From positions 21,184 to 85,183 of the forward strand of contig JAUXRI010000331.1 of assembly GCA_030681895.1 (NCBI GenBank): DNA of 64,000 nucleotides, read 5' to 3'. Source of the stretch: Myxococcales bacterium (GTDB lineage: Bacteria > Myxococcota > Myxococcia > Myxococcales > Myxococcaceae). The notes below the pieces were generated by a model, which did no database searches, was not told the origin of the DNA, and saw only the letters and a list, made by a program, of their open reading frames with translations. Made by a program: the position numbers and the translations under genes. This document shows positions 31,085 to 39,380 of this stretch, piece after piece. Numbering within the stretch: the first letter of the stretch is position 1; every line of letters begins with the position of its first letter.

Positions 31085-32044
31085 ATGGCTGACATCAGTG
31101 CACAGATGGTGAGAGAGCTCCGCGAGAAGACCGGCGCGGGCATGATGGACTGCAAGAAGGCCCTCACGGAGACCGCTGGCGACTTCGTGAAGGCCGAAGA
31201 GTGGCTCCGCAAGAAGGGCATCTCGAAGGCGGCGAGCAAGGGCGCGCGCGTGGTGGCTGAGGGCCTCGTGGCCCTCGAAGCCTCCAACGGCGGCAAGCTC
31301 GGCGTGATGGTCGAGCTCAACAGCGAGACCGACTTCGTCGCGCGCAACGATGCGTTCGTGAAGCTGCTCAACGGCCTCGTCGCGCACGTCGCGCGTCACG
31401 CGCCGACCTCGATGGACAACCTCCTCGAGCAGGCGTGGACCGATGGCAAGAAGGTGAAGGACGCCATCACCGAGCAGATCGCCACCATCGGCGAGAACAT
31501 CTCGGTGCGCCGCTTCGAGCGCTTCGTCGTCGACGGCGGCAGCCTTGGCACCTACCTCCACGCCAACGGCCGCATCGCCGCCATGGTCGAGGTGGTGGGC
31601 AGCGACAAGCCCGAGGTCGCGGCACTGGCGAAGGAGCTCGCCATGCAGGTCGCAGCGATGAACCCGAAGTACGTCAGCCGCGAGCAGGTGCCGGCCGAGG
31701 TGCTCGAGAAGGAGCGCGAGATCTACCGCGAAGAGATTCGCAACCCGCCGCCGCCCGCGCCCGGTGAGATCCGCAACCCGAACAAGAAGCCGCCGCCTGA
31801 AGAGCGCTGGCCGATGATCATCGAAGGCAAGCTCGGCAAGTTCTTCGAGAACGTCTGCCTGGTCGATCAGTTCTCGATCAAGGAAGACAAGAAGCGCGTG
31901 AAGGAGCTCGTTGCCGAGACCGGCAAGGCTGTCGGCGCGACGTTGAGCGTCGGCCGCGTCGTTCGGTTCGAGGTCGGCGAAGGCATCGAGAAGAAGAAGG
32001 AAGATCTCGCTGCTGAGGTCGCCAAGACGATCGGCCAGGCCTGA
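31085..32044 (+). CDS. tsf: Elongation factor Ts
   Basis: This is the nucleotide-exchange factor for EF-Tu. At 319 residues it has the N-terminal UBA-like domain (ISAQMVRELREKTGAGMMDCKKAL), the core NSETDFVARNDAF motif that contacts EF-Tu, and a C-terminal dimerisation region. A Pro-rich insertion (RNPPPPAPGEIRNPNKKPPP) interrupts the region around residues 217-240 before the conserved end. AAGGAAT lies 9 bases before the ATG. It is followed by a strong hairpin terminator. Confidence 0.97.
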   Translation: MADISAQMVRELREKTGAGMMDCKKALTETAGDFVKAEEWLRKKGISKAASKGARVVAEGLVALEASNGGKLGVMVELNSETDFVARNDAFVKLLNGLVAHVARHAPTSMDNLLEQAWTDGKKVKDAITEQIATIGENISVRRFERFVVDGGSLGTYLHANGRIAAMVEVVGSDKPEVAALAKELAMQVAAMNPKYVSREQVPAEVLEKEREIYREEIRNPPPPAPGEIRNPNKKPPPEERWPMIIEGKLGKFFENVCLVDQFSIKEDKKRVKELVAETGKAVGATLSVGRVVRFEVGEGIEKKKEDLAAEVAKTIGQA

Positions 32045-32069
32045 GGTACTGAGGTCAGCTGAACGATGA

Positions 32070-32107
32070 GACCCGGGGCTCCGTGAGTGATCACGGGGCC
32101 CCGAGTC
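32070..32107 (+). terminator. Hairpin terminator after tsf
   Basis: A 17-base-pair stem (GACCCGGGGCTCCGTGA with TCACGGGGCCCCGAGTC, two imperfect pairs) and a GTGA loop, followed by a short GTTTC. It would end rpsB-tsf transcripts before the inserted genes. Confidence 0.8.
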
Positions 32108-32140
32108 GTTTCAGAGGTGCACTCGCCGTATGGTGTCCCG

Positions 32141-32689
32141 GTGCGCGCTCCCGTCGTCGTCGCGATGTGCCTTGTCGGTCTCTCGAGCTGCAACACCTTC
32201 TGGCCCGTCCAGGGTGACCGGTTCCGAAACGACACGCTCTGCGAGCGCGCCCAGGCGTATGACGTGATGGCGAGAGCGACGGTCGTGTCAGCTGGGCCCG
32301 CGCGCGAGCTCACCCTCTCGCCGTGGCCTTCCTCGCGGGCTTGGTACACGCCGGTCGTCGTCGACCTCGAGCGGGACCTTCGTGGTGGCCTGGCAGCGGG
32401 CCGACACTCGCTGCTCGTCGGCGCGCCGGTGGCGAACGCGCGGACCCTCGCCACGCGACAGCCCACTGGGATCGGCAATGGCCGTGTCGGCTGGCTTTTC
32501 GCCTCGTTCATCGACGCCCAGTTGTTCATGGACGTGGATGGCGTGCTGACGAGCACTGACCCCGAGAGGTTTGTCTCGCCGATGGTGGATGAGTCGTACG
32601 CGAGTGAGAGCGACTTCGAGGCCGCCCTGAGTGAGGCCATCCGCACGTGCCCGAGGGTGGATCTGCTCACGTTCGATGCGGGGACCTGA
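32141..32689 (+). CDS. Lipoprotein of unknown function
   Basis: A GTG at 32141 gives 182 residues with a lipoprotein signal ending VGLSSC (Cys17). The rest is a compact alpha/beta protein (CERAQAYDVMARATVVSAG, WYTPVVVDLERDLRGGL, FIDAQLFMDVDGVL) without a known family. There is no Shine-Dalgarno sequence; TATGGT lies 6 bases upstream. The pattern resembles exported NTF2-like or tissue-inhibitor-like folds only vaguely. It converges with the MBL gene. Confidence 0.65.
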   Translation: MRAPVVVAMCLVGLSSCNTFWPVQGDRFRNDTLCERAQAYDVMARATVVSAGPARELTLSPWPSSRAWYTPVVVDLERDLRGGLAAGRHSLLVGAPVANARTLATRQPTGIGNGRVGWLFASFIDAQLFMDVDGVLTSTDPERFVSPMVDESYASESDFEAALSEAIRTCPRVDLLTFDAGT

Positions 32690-33634
32690 TCACTTCGCGA
32701 CGAGCGGACCGGCCGCGTCCCACTCGTGGCCCGTCATCACCGTCGTTCCCGGCAGCGCCTTCACGATCGACGCGAGCTGCGCGAGCGATGCCTGGTTCGC
32801 GGGGTGATCGCCGGTGAACTCGCCCGGCTCGACCTGGTTCTCCCAGCCCCAGCGCGTGTGGCAGGTGTCACCCGTGAAGAGCACCGGACCCTTCTCGGTG
32901 TTCGCGACGAAGGCCAGGCTGCCCGGCGTGTGGCCCGGTGACGAGAGCACCCAGAACGAGCCGTCGCCGAAGAAGTCGATGGCCTGCTTCACCTCGCCGA
33001 TCGCCACGCCCTTCGTCACGTCGAGCTCGGTCGTCGGGTTCTGGCCAGCGAAGAGGTTGGAGTACGTGCCGCGCAAGAACGCGTTCTGGAACGACGACGG
33101 CGTCGTCTCATTCGGCCCCGTGTAGAGCGGCGTGCCTTTCGGCACATCAGGCAGACCGAGCACGTGATCGAGATGCAGGTGGGTGAAGAACACGCCCGCC
33201 AGCGGCGCCGGCTGCCGCGCGAGAATCGAGGCCAGTGGCTCTTCAGGCTTCATCGCGCCGAGGAACGAAGACACCGGCCAGCCGATGCCGCCGCCCGTGC
33301 CGTCTTTCAGGCCCTTCGAGATGCCGGTGTCGATGATGAACGTGCCGCGCGTCGGGTGACGAATGACGTGCACCGGCAAGACGATGTCGACTTCATCCTT
33401 CGGCAGGTCCTTCGCTTCCGGCCGTTCGAGGTTGATGAGGCCCTTTCGTTCGACCTTCCACTTCGCTGACAGCACTGGCTCCCACTCGACGCGGGCGGGG
33501 CCGCTCAGAGCGTCGCTCCACGAGGTGGGCTGGCGCGGAGACACGACGGTCTCGGCGCGGGTGGGGTGGGTGGTGAAGGTGCAGGCCGAGAGGGCGACGG
33601 CGAGGAACGTGAGGAGTCGGTTTGCGTTGGTCAT
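32690..33634 (-). CDS. Metallo-beta-lactamase-fold lipoprotein hydrolase
   Basis: The 314-residue protein has a lipoprotein signal (VALSAC, Cys18) and the metallo-beta-lactamase core: THLHLDHV gives His152, His154, Asp156 and His157, followed by SSPGHTPGS, FTGDTCH and TGHEWD that supply the remaining zinc ligands. Layout resembles lactonases such as AHL lactonase (AiiA type), so it may open a lactone outside the cytoplasm, but other esters are possible. It is divergent from the LysR gene; 40 bases separate the starts, so it is a likely target of that regulator. Confidence 0.9.
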   Translation of the reverse strand: MTNANRLLTFLAVALSACTFTTHPTRAETVVSPRQPTSWSDALSGPARVEWEPVLSAKWKVERKGLINLERPEAKDLPKDEVDIVLPVHVIRHPTRGTFIIDTGISKGLKDGTGGGIGWPVSSFLGAMKPEEPLASILARQPAPLAGVFFTHLHLDHVLGLPDVPKGTPLYTGPNETTPSSFQNAFLRGTYSNLFAGQNPTTELDVTKGVAIGEVKQAIDFFGDGSFWVLSSPGHTPGSLAFVANTEKGPVLFTGDTCHTRWGWENQVEPGEFTGDHPANQASLAQLASIVKALPGTTVMTGHEWDAAGPLVAK

Positions 33635-33674
33635 GGGCGCACAGTACGCATTCAGAAAAGGACACAACTGACCA

Positions 33675-34628
33675 ATGATGAAGACCAGCCATCCATTTTC
33701 GAATGCATCGTGGGACGACGTCCGGCTGTTCCTCGCGGCGCTCGAGCACGAGAGCTTCACCCTTGCCGCGAAGGCGCTCCGCATCGGGCAGGCGACGATG
33801 TCGCGCCGCATCGCCGCGCTGGAGGCCGAGGTCGGGCACCCGCTCTTCGATCGCAGTCGTGGCGGCCTGACGCCGACGCACGCTGCGCTCCAGCTGCGGC
33901 CGTGGGCCGAGGCGATGGGCGCCTCGATGCGCGACGCCGGCGCGGCGCTGGCCGGGCTCGAAGCGGCGCCCGAGGGCCGGGTGCGCCTGACGTGCCCGCC
34001 AGGCGTCGCCGTCGACTTCTTGCCGCCGGTGCTCCAGCGCCTGCGCGTGAAGTACCCGAAGCTGGTGGTCGAGGTGCTGGCGGACGTGCGGGTGCGCGAT
34101 CTGGCGACGCACGAGGCCGACATCGCCATTCGCTCCTCCATGCCCGCGGGCGGGCCGCTGCTCGTTCGCAAGCTCTGCGACGTACCCATTGGGCTCTACG
34201 CCTCACCTGCCGTGGTGCGGCGGCTCCCTCCGAAGCCAAAGCTCGAGCACGTGCCCCTCATCGACTGGTCTGACGAGGTGCCTTCACTTCAGCGGGCGCT
34301 GGCGGCGTTGCCGTGCCCGCGCGTGATGGTGACCAACGAGTTCCTCACCATGTGCGCGGCGGCGCAGGCCGGCGTCGGCGCCATCGCCATCACCAGCGTT
34401 CAGGCGAAGCTGCGCGGCCTCGTCGCCGTGCCTGTGGCGTTCCCCTCGGTGCCTCCAGCGCCGTTCCTCGTCATCACCCACCAGGCCCTTCGACACGTGC
34501 CGCGCGTGATGGCGGTGCTCGAGGCATTGGAGCGGCTCGTCGATGACCTCGGGCTCGCTCAGACGACGCCACGCGTTTCTCGCTCCCCAAGCGCACGCCG
34601 GGGGACTACAAGCCCTTCTCCGCCATGA
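33675..34628 (+). CDS. LysR-family transcriptional regulator
   Basis: The 317-residue protein has the N-terminal HTH (DDVRLFLAALEHESFTLAAKAL..GQATMSRRIAALEAEVG..LFDRS, residues 14-65) and an effector domain typical of the single-target LysR branch (GRVRLTCPPGVAVDFLPPVLQ, ADIAIRSS, AQAGVGAIAI). Its end is Ser/Arg/Pro-rich and its stop overlaps the pyrH ATG (ATGA). It is divergent from the metallo-hydrolase lipoprotein and probably regulates it. The physical overlap with pyrH is unusual for an accessory regulator. Confidence 0.9.
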   Translation: MMKTSHPFSNASWDDVRLFLAALEHESFTLAAKALRIGQATMSRRIAALEAEVGHPLFDRSRGGLTPTHAALQLRPWAEAMGASMRDAGAALAGLEAAPEGRVRLTCPPGVAVDFLPPVLQRLRVKYPKLVVEVLADVRVRDLATHEADIAIRSSMPAGGPLLVRKLCDVPIGLYASPAVVRRLPPKPKLEHVPLIDWSDEVPSLQRALAALPCPRVMVTNEFLTMCAAAQAGVGAIAITSVQAKLRGLVAVPVAFPSVPPAPFLVITHQALRHVPRVMAVLEALERLVDDLGLAQTTPRVSRSPSARRGTTSPSPP

Positions 34629-35377
34629 GCGCCACCAAGAGCAGCACCGGCGGATACAAACGTGTCCTGCTGAAGTTGTCCGGCGAAGCGCTGATGGGCG
34701 ATGACAAGTACGGCATCAACCCCGAGGTGCTCACCGGCATCGCGCAGCAGGTGCTGAACCTCCAGAAGGCTGGTGTGCAGGTCGCGCTCGTCATCGGCGG
34801 CGGCAACATCTTCCGCGGGGTGCAGGGCGCGACGCGCGGAATGGACCGAGCGAGCGCCGACTACATGGGCATGCTCGCCACCTGCATCAACTCTCTCGCC
34901 ATGCAGGACGCGCTCGAGCAGCTCGGCGGCCAGACGCGGGTGCTCTCGGCCATCAAGATGGAGCAGATCGCCGAGCCGTACATTCGCCGCCGCGCCGTGC
35001 GCCACCTCGAGAAGGAGCGCGTCGTCATCTTCGCCGCCGGCACCGGCAACCCGTACTTCACGACCGACACCGCCGCCTCGCTGCGCGCGATGGAGATCAA
35101 CGCCGACGTCATCCTCAAGGCCACCAAGGTCGACGGCGTCTACGAGGCCGACCCGAAGAAGGTGCCCACGGCCCGGCGCTACCGCACGCTCACGTACATG
35201 GACGTGCTGCAGAAGAACCTCAACGTGATGGACTCGACCGCCATCTCGCTGTGCATGGACAACAAGCTGCCCATCGTCGTGTTCGACATGATGGCGACGG
35301 GCAACATCGAGCGCGCCGTCCTGCGCCCCGGCGAGATCGGCACCATCGTCGGCCACGCCGAGACGGCCCTCGTTTGA
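34625..35377 (+). CDS. pyrH: Uridylate kinase
   Basis: This hexameric enzyme of the amino-acid-kinase fold phosphorylates UMP to UDP. The 250 residues include KRVLLKLSGEALMG, VALVIGGGNIFRG, the DYMGMLATCINSLAMQDAL helix, FAAGTGNPYFTTDTAA and ILKATKVDGVYEADPKK, all signature blocks. The start ATG overlaps the LysR stop; no Shine-Dalgarno sequence is seen, so translation may be coupled to the upstream gene. frr follows 40 bases later. Confidence 0.96.
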   Translation: MSATKSSTGGYKRVLLKLSGEALMGDDKYGINPEVLTGIAQQVLNLQKAGVQVALVIGGGNIFRGVQGATRGMDRASADYMGMLATCINSLAMQDALEQLGGQTRVLSAIKMEQIAEPYIRRRAVRHLEKERVVIFAAGTGNPYFTTDTAASLRAMEINADVILKATKVDGVYEADPKKVPTARRYRTLTYMDVLQKNLNVMDSTAISLCMDNKLPIVVFDMMATGNIERAVLRPGEIGTIVGHAETALV

Positions 35378-35417
35378 CGAAATGCTTCACGAACGGCTTC
35401 TGAACAAGGAGTGACAC

Positions 35418-35981
35418 ATGGCTGCGCATGACGACGTGGTGAAGGGCCTCACCGAGCAGATCAAGAAGGCCGTCGACGCCCTCAAGGGTCATATGACGAA
35501 GATTCGAACTGGCCGCGCGAGCGCTGCGATGGTCGACTCGGTGCGCGTCGACTTCTACGGCACGCCCACGCCGCTCGCCCAGTGCGCCGCCATCGCGGTG
35601 CCCGAGGCGCGGCTCATCACCGTCAAGCCGTGGGACAAGACGATCTTGAAGAACATCGAGAAGGCGATTCACGAGGCGAACCTGGGCCTCACGCCGCAGA
35701 ACGATGGCGAGATCATTCGCCTGCCGATCCCTCCGCTCACCGAGCAGCGCCGCAAGGACATCGCCAAGGACGTGAAGGCGAAGGGCGAGGAGCACAAGGT
35801 CGCCATTCGCAACGAGCGCCGTGAGGCCAACGAGAAGCTCAAGACGCTGCTGAAGGACAAGAAGATCACCGAGGACGACAACAAGCGCGCCCAGGAGAAG
35901 GTGCAGAAAGAGACCGACGCCGGCATCGCGGCGGTCGATGACGTGGTCGCCAAGAAGGAGAAGGAAGTGCTCGAGGTCTGA
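35418..35981 (+). CDS. frr: Ribosome recycling factor
   Basis: The 187-residue protein with EF-G splits post-termination ribosomes. It shows the two-domain pattern: the long helices at both ends and the central beta domain, with KIRTGRASAAMVDSVRVDFYGTP, VPEARLITVKPWDKT, NLGLTPQNDGEIIRLPIPPLTEQRR and IRNERREANEKLK. AAGGAG lies 8 bases before the ATG. It closes the essential rpsB-tsf-pyrH-frr order. Confidence 0.97.
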   Translation: MAAHDDVVKGLTEQIKKAVDALKGHMTKIRTGRASAAMVDSVRVDFYGTPTPLAQCAAIAVPEARLITVKPWDKTILKNIEKAIHEANLGLTPQNDGEIIRLPIPPLTEQRRKDIAKDVKAKGEEHKVAIRNERREANEKLKTLLKDKKITEDDNKRAQEKVQKETDAGIAAVDDVVAKKEKEVLEV

Positions 35982-35992
35982 GCGCTCCGCCC

Positions 35993-36976
35993 GTGCCCCC
36001 TCCTCGCGTCCTCGTCGCCGAGCCCTCGGCGCCCATCTGCAACGCGCTGCGGAAGTTCCTCGACGGCCGCGCCGACGTGCAGGCCGTGCACTACCTCGAC
36101 GAGGCGGTGCAGCTGGTCCGCGCGAAGCCTCCCGACGTCGTCATCGCGTCGGTGTCGGGCTCGTTCGACGGTGAAGTGCTGGCCGTTCAGCTGCGCAAGC
36201 TCGCGCCCGATCTCTGTCTGATCCTGGTGTACCCGCCCGAAGAGGAGAAGGCCTTCGAGCGCGCGACGTCCGTCAATGCCGACTGTTTCCTGAACGGCCC
36301 ACTGAAGAAGAACGCAGTGCTCAACGCGGTGCGCGCGGTGTTGAAGCTGCGCGAGCTGCGCCTGCGCATCGTGGAGCTCGCTGGCCAGGTCGAGAAGCTC
36401 AAGGCCGAGCCGAAGCCGTCGCCTGCACCCAAGCCGCGCGGCCCGGGCGTCAACACCGCCGACGAGACGTTCTTCAAGAAGTACATGCTGCTCGAGGTGA
36501 AGCGCTCCAAGCGCTACGCCTACCCGGTTGCGCTGTTGCTCGTCGGCCTCGACAAGCTCACCGAGCACCTCTCGAAAGAGTCGAGCCCCGAGTTCCAGCG
36601 CGCGGCGATTCGCAGCGAGGCGATGACGGCGATCAGCGAGCTCGTTCGCGACATCGACGTGGCGATGCCGTTCGCCGAAGACAAGTACCTCGTGTTCCTG
36701 CCGCACACCCCGAGGCCTGGCGCGTTGATCGTCGCCGAGCGCGTGGTGAAGCAGCTGGCGACGATCGCGGCGTTTCCTCGAGGCACGGCGTCGGTCGGCC
36801 TGGCGAGCTTCGACCCGGCGCTCGACCCCAAGGCCACCGTGAGCTTCGGAGCCCTGGTGCGCGAGGCCTCGGTCGCCCTCAAACGCGCGCAGGAGTCAGG
36901 CGGCAACAAGGTCGACGCGCCGGCGATGCCCGAAGCGCCTCCCAAGCCGAAGAAGAACCGCATCTCGCTCGGGTGA
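35993..36976 (+). CDS. Degenerate receiver plus degenerate GGDEF protein
   Basis: A GTG 11 bases after frr gives 327 residues. Residues 1-125 are receiver-like (RVLVAEPSAPICNALRKFL), but the acceptor site reads DVVIASVSGSFDG with no Asp, so phosphorylation is unlikely. A coiled helix and Pro/Lys linker follow, then a GGDEF-fold region from about residue 155 (KKYMLLEVKRSKRYAYPVALLLVGLDKL) in which the catalytic GG(D/E)EF is replaced by FAEDKYLVF, so it should not make cyclic di-GMP. It is likely a binding or scaffold protein and is probably co-transcribed with frr. Confidence 0.82.
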   Translation: MPPPRVLVAEPSAPICNALRKFLDGRADVQAVHYLDEAVQLVRAKPPDVVIASVSGSFDGEVLAVQLRKLAPDLCLILVYPPEEEKAFERATSVNADCFLNGPLKKNAVLNAVRAVLKLRELRLRIVELAGQVEKLKAEPKPSPAPKPRGPGVNTADETFFKKYMLLEVKRSKRYAYPVALLLVGLDKLTEHLSKESSPEFQRAAIRSEAMTAISELVRDIDVAMPFAEDKYLVFLPHTPRPGALIVAERVVKQLATIAAFPRGTASVGLASFDPALDPKATVSFGALVREASVALKRAQESGGNKVDAPAMPEAPPKPKKNRISLG

Positions 36977-36988
36977 GCTCTGTGCCGG

Positions 36989-37762
36989 CTACTCGGCGCC
37001 GATCACCTTGAGGCAGTTCGAGGCGCCTCCACGAACCGGAGGATCGAAGCAGACCGGTTCGCTCGTTCCCTGACTGTCACACGTGCCTTGCGGCGTCTTG
37101 GCGCACGCGATGGCGGAGCCGACGGTCGCGCACGTGTAGCCACAGGCGAGCTTGCCGGCGTGCTGGGTACAGGCCGGCTTCTTCGTCTGCGTGCCCCCGG
37201 CGCAGATGACGTGCTTGTCGGGGTCGAAGCAGACGGGCACACCCTCACGCGTGTCGCAGATTCCAAACGGCGTCTTCGTGCACGCCAACACGCCGCCCGA
37301 CAGCACGCAGCCGTAGCCGCACGCGACGGTCTGCAGGTGCTCCTTGCACGCCATCGGGGGCGTCTTGCTGCCGAAGACGCCGTACACCTCAGGGGGAGGA
37401 TCGGCGCAGACGACCTTGTTGTTCGGCCCCGCGGCGCAGGCCCCGGCGGGTGTCTGTGCGCACGCCACGACCCCTGCGGCGTTCTTGCAGTTGTAGCCAC
37501 ACGCCGCCGCCGAGCCGTCCGTGAGGCACTTCGGCGCGGGGGCCGCTCCGCCGTACGCGACCTGGAGCCAGGGCGGCGGGTCGAAGCAGAGGATGGTGCC
37601 CACGTTCTGAAGGCAGATGCCGTTGGGCGACTCGGCGCACTTGCCGTTGATGCCGTTCGCCGTCTTGCACTGGTAGCCGCAGACGCGACCGCCGGTCACG
37701 GTGATGCACTCGGATTTGGGAGCCTGGGCCAACAGCGCGGTCGCGAGCAGCAGTGGCATCAT
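36989..37762 (-). CDS. Exported protein of four Cys-rich repeats
   Basis: The 257-residue protein has a signal peptide (MMPLLLATALLAQA) and about four tandem units of some 55-60 residues, each with the pattern CGYxC...C..TP.G.C......VxCFDPP (for example CGYQCKTANG, CGYNCKNAAG, CGYGCVLSGG, CGYTCATVG). The six regularly spaced Cys per unit suggest disulfide-bonded surface modules. No family known to me. It converges with the degenerate receiver gene. Confidence 0.82.
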   Translation of the reverse strand: MMPLLLATALLAQAPKSECITVTGGRVCGYQCKTANGINGKCAESPNGICLQNVGTILCFDPPPWLQVAYGGAAPAPKCLTDGSAAACGYNCKNAAGVVACAQTPAGACAAGPNNKVVCADPPPEVYGVFGSKTPPMACKEHLQTVACGYGCVLSGGVLACTKTPFGICDTREGVPVCFDPDKHVICAGGTQTKKPACTQHAGKLACGYTCATVGSAIACAKTPQGTCDSQGTSEPVCFDPPVRGGASNCLKVIGAE

Positions 37763-37821
37763 GAGGAGGTCTCCGGAAAAGGGTCCACGCCACTAAAGAG
37801 CGCCCACGGCTCTGATTCAGC

Positions 37822-38145
37822 TCAAAGTGAAAGACGATGACCAGAGGCCGACTCGACGCACTCCGAGATCCACGCGTTGAGCTCGAGCCCCTTCTGCTTG
37901 TCGTCGAGCCAGCGGCCATCCGCGCTCCATGAGAAGTGCACGCCGACGCCTTTGCCGGCGACCCAGATCTGGTGCACGGCACGCTGGGTGTTCACCACCA
38001 CCTTTTCGCCGGTCTTCGACGCGGTGATCGTCACCATGTCGCCGGTCGAGTCGCACTCGACGACGTCAGGGTCGGCGGCGTCGATGGCTTTGATCAGCTT
38101 CTTGAAGGTCTGCGCGACGGCTGCGGCGAAGGCGGCGTCTTCCAT
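37822..38145 (-). CDS. cyaY: Frataxin/CyaY-like iron-donor protein
   Basis: The 107-residue protein matches frataxin in size and layout: an acidic first helix (AFAAAVAQTFKKLIKAIDAADPDVVECD), a beta sheet with DMVTITASKTGEKVVVNTQ, the hallmark QIWVAGKGVGVHFSW, and a final helix. Frataxin assists iron-sulfur cluster assembly in the cytoplasm. No isc or suf genes are nearby. SdaA in this window is one of many proteins that need such clusters. Confidence 0.88.
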   Translation of the reverse strand: MEDAAFAAAVAQTFKKLIKAIDAADPDVVECDSTGDMVTITASKTGEKVVVNTQRAVHQIWVAGKGVGVHFSWSADGRWLDDKQKGLELNAWISECVESASGHRLSL

Positions 38146-38184
38146 GGGGGCCTCATAGCCTCGCCACGGCGCGGGCGCTGCGAC

Positions 38185-38688
38185 TCAGGGCGCTTCGATC
38201 TCGAGCGCCTGCACGATGGGCTGGCCAGGCGCCGCGTAGAGAAACAGCGTCCCGACGCCGCCACCTTCTGGCCGCTCGATGCCGATGACGGTGCCCGGCG
38301 TGACGGGCTTGGGGAACGACGACATGCCGAGGAAGTGGGCCGCCGCTGCGCCCATCGACGGCTGGTGGCCAATCAGCGCCACGGCTTTGCCGTCGTGTTC
38401 CGCCAGGAGCGCCTCGAGAGCGCCGACCGGACCATCGGGGAACAGCATGCGCGTCGACCGCAGCGGCCCCTCGTAGCCGACCACCTGCGCGAGGATCGTC
38501 GCCGTCTGCACCGCCCTCACCAGCGGGCTCATCACCATCACGTCGGGCGTGCCGATCAAAGCGCTCGCGTTCTGGAAGTGCCCCGGGAGTGCCAGCCGGG
38601 CTCGCGCGGTCAACGCCCGGGCCTCGTCATCGAGGCCGTCGGGGATCTCTGCATCGGCGTCGCCGTGTCGGACCAGAAAGACTCGCAT
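38185..38688 (-). CDS. sixA: Phosphohistidine phosphatase SixA-like
   Basis: The 167-residue histidine-phosphatase protein has the catalytic VRHGDADAE motif (His8), the second arginine in SPLVRAVQTA, and the second catalytic His in IGHQPSMG. Size and the absence of extra domains fit SixA, which removes phosphate from His in phosphotransfer proteins. The ATG at 38688 begins right at the first beta strand; the nine residues before it are non-conserved. Actual substrate not visible from the sequence. Confidence 0.88.
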   Translation of the reverse strand: MRVFLVRHGDADAEIPDGLDDEARALTARARLALPGHFQNASALIGTPDVMVMSPLVRAVQTATILAQVVGYEGPLRSTRMLFPDGPVGALEALLAEHDGKAVALIGHQPSMGAAAAHFLGMSSFPKPVTPGTVIGIERPEGGGVGTLFLYAAPGQPIVQALEIEAP

Positions 38689-38816
38689 CGGAGCAGTCGG
38701 GAATAGGTCACCCACTCCAGTGTGGTCAAAGGGCTTTGGTGGCCCTGTACGGCTCGCCGCGTCGTCTCTTTTGTCAGACAGCAGTGGCGTCGAATGCAGA
38801 CGGTATGGTGCCCGCG

Positions 38817-39380
38817 ATGTCGAGCCGCATGACCATCCTGACGCTGGTCCTCCTCGGGTGTCCCGAGCGGCGTGCGGTGTCGTCCTCCGCCGTCGATGCG
38901 GGAGGCCCGTCTCTGGTCGCTGCGGCCGAGGCCGTCGCGCCGATCTCGGCCGAGAAGCTCGACGGCTGGCTGCGGTACCACCGCGCGCTCAGCGCCGCGT
39001 CGGGCGTCGACGGAGGGCTGGACGCGAAGGGCAAGGCGCTCCGCGAGCGGGCGATTCGCGCCGAGGCCGGCTTGACCGAGGCCGACGTCGACCGGCTCGA
39101 AGAGCTCATCGGCGCCGTCGTCACCCAACGCACCATCGGCAAGCTGACCGGCGCCGAGGCGCTGCGCGGCTTCGACAAGGTGACGCTGACGCTCAAGCCG
39201 GAGCAGCGTCAGAAGGTGGAAGAGGCGTTCGGCGACGTGAAGGCCCGCGCACAGCAGGGCGCCTCGCTCGACGCCGAGCGCGCGAAGTTCGGAGACGACG
39301 CGGTGACGCTGGTGCTCGCGCGCGAGGCCGAGGTCACCGAGGTGTGGGACTCGCTGTTGAACGGACGAGGAGAACGGTGA
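38817..39380 (+). CDS. Lipoprotein, co-translated with an acyl-CoA dehydrogenase
   Basis: The 187-residue protein has a short lipoprotein signal (MSSRMTILTLVLLGC, Cys15), a VDAG element, then an all-helical Glu/Ala/Arg-rich body (KLDGWLRYHRAL, LKPEQRQKVEEAFGDVKAR). No family recognised. It lacks a Shine-Dalgarno sequence; TATGGT stands 7 bases upstream. Its stop overlaps the acyl-CoA dehydrogenase ATG (TGATG). Confidence 0.7.
   Translation: MSSRMTILTLVLLGCPERRAVSSSAVDAGGPSLVAAAEAVAPISAEKLDGWLRYHRALSAASGVDGGLDAKGKALRERAIRAEAGLTEADVDRLEELIGAVVTQRTIGKLTGAEALRGFDKVTLTLKPEQRQKVEEAFGDVKARAQQGASLDAERAKFGDDAVTLVLAREAEVTEVWDSLLNGRGER

Noticed and set aside
29711..31561. Minus-strand frame of 616 codons opposite rpsB and tsf
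   Set aside because: Both genes on the plus strand are unmistakable; the opposite frame has no domain and biased composition.
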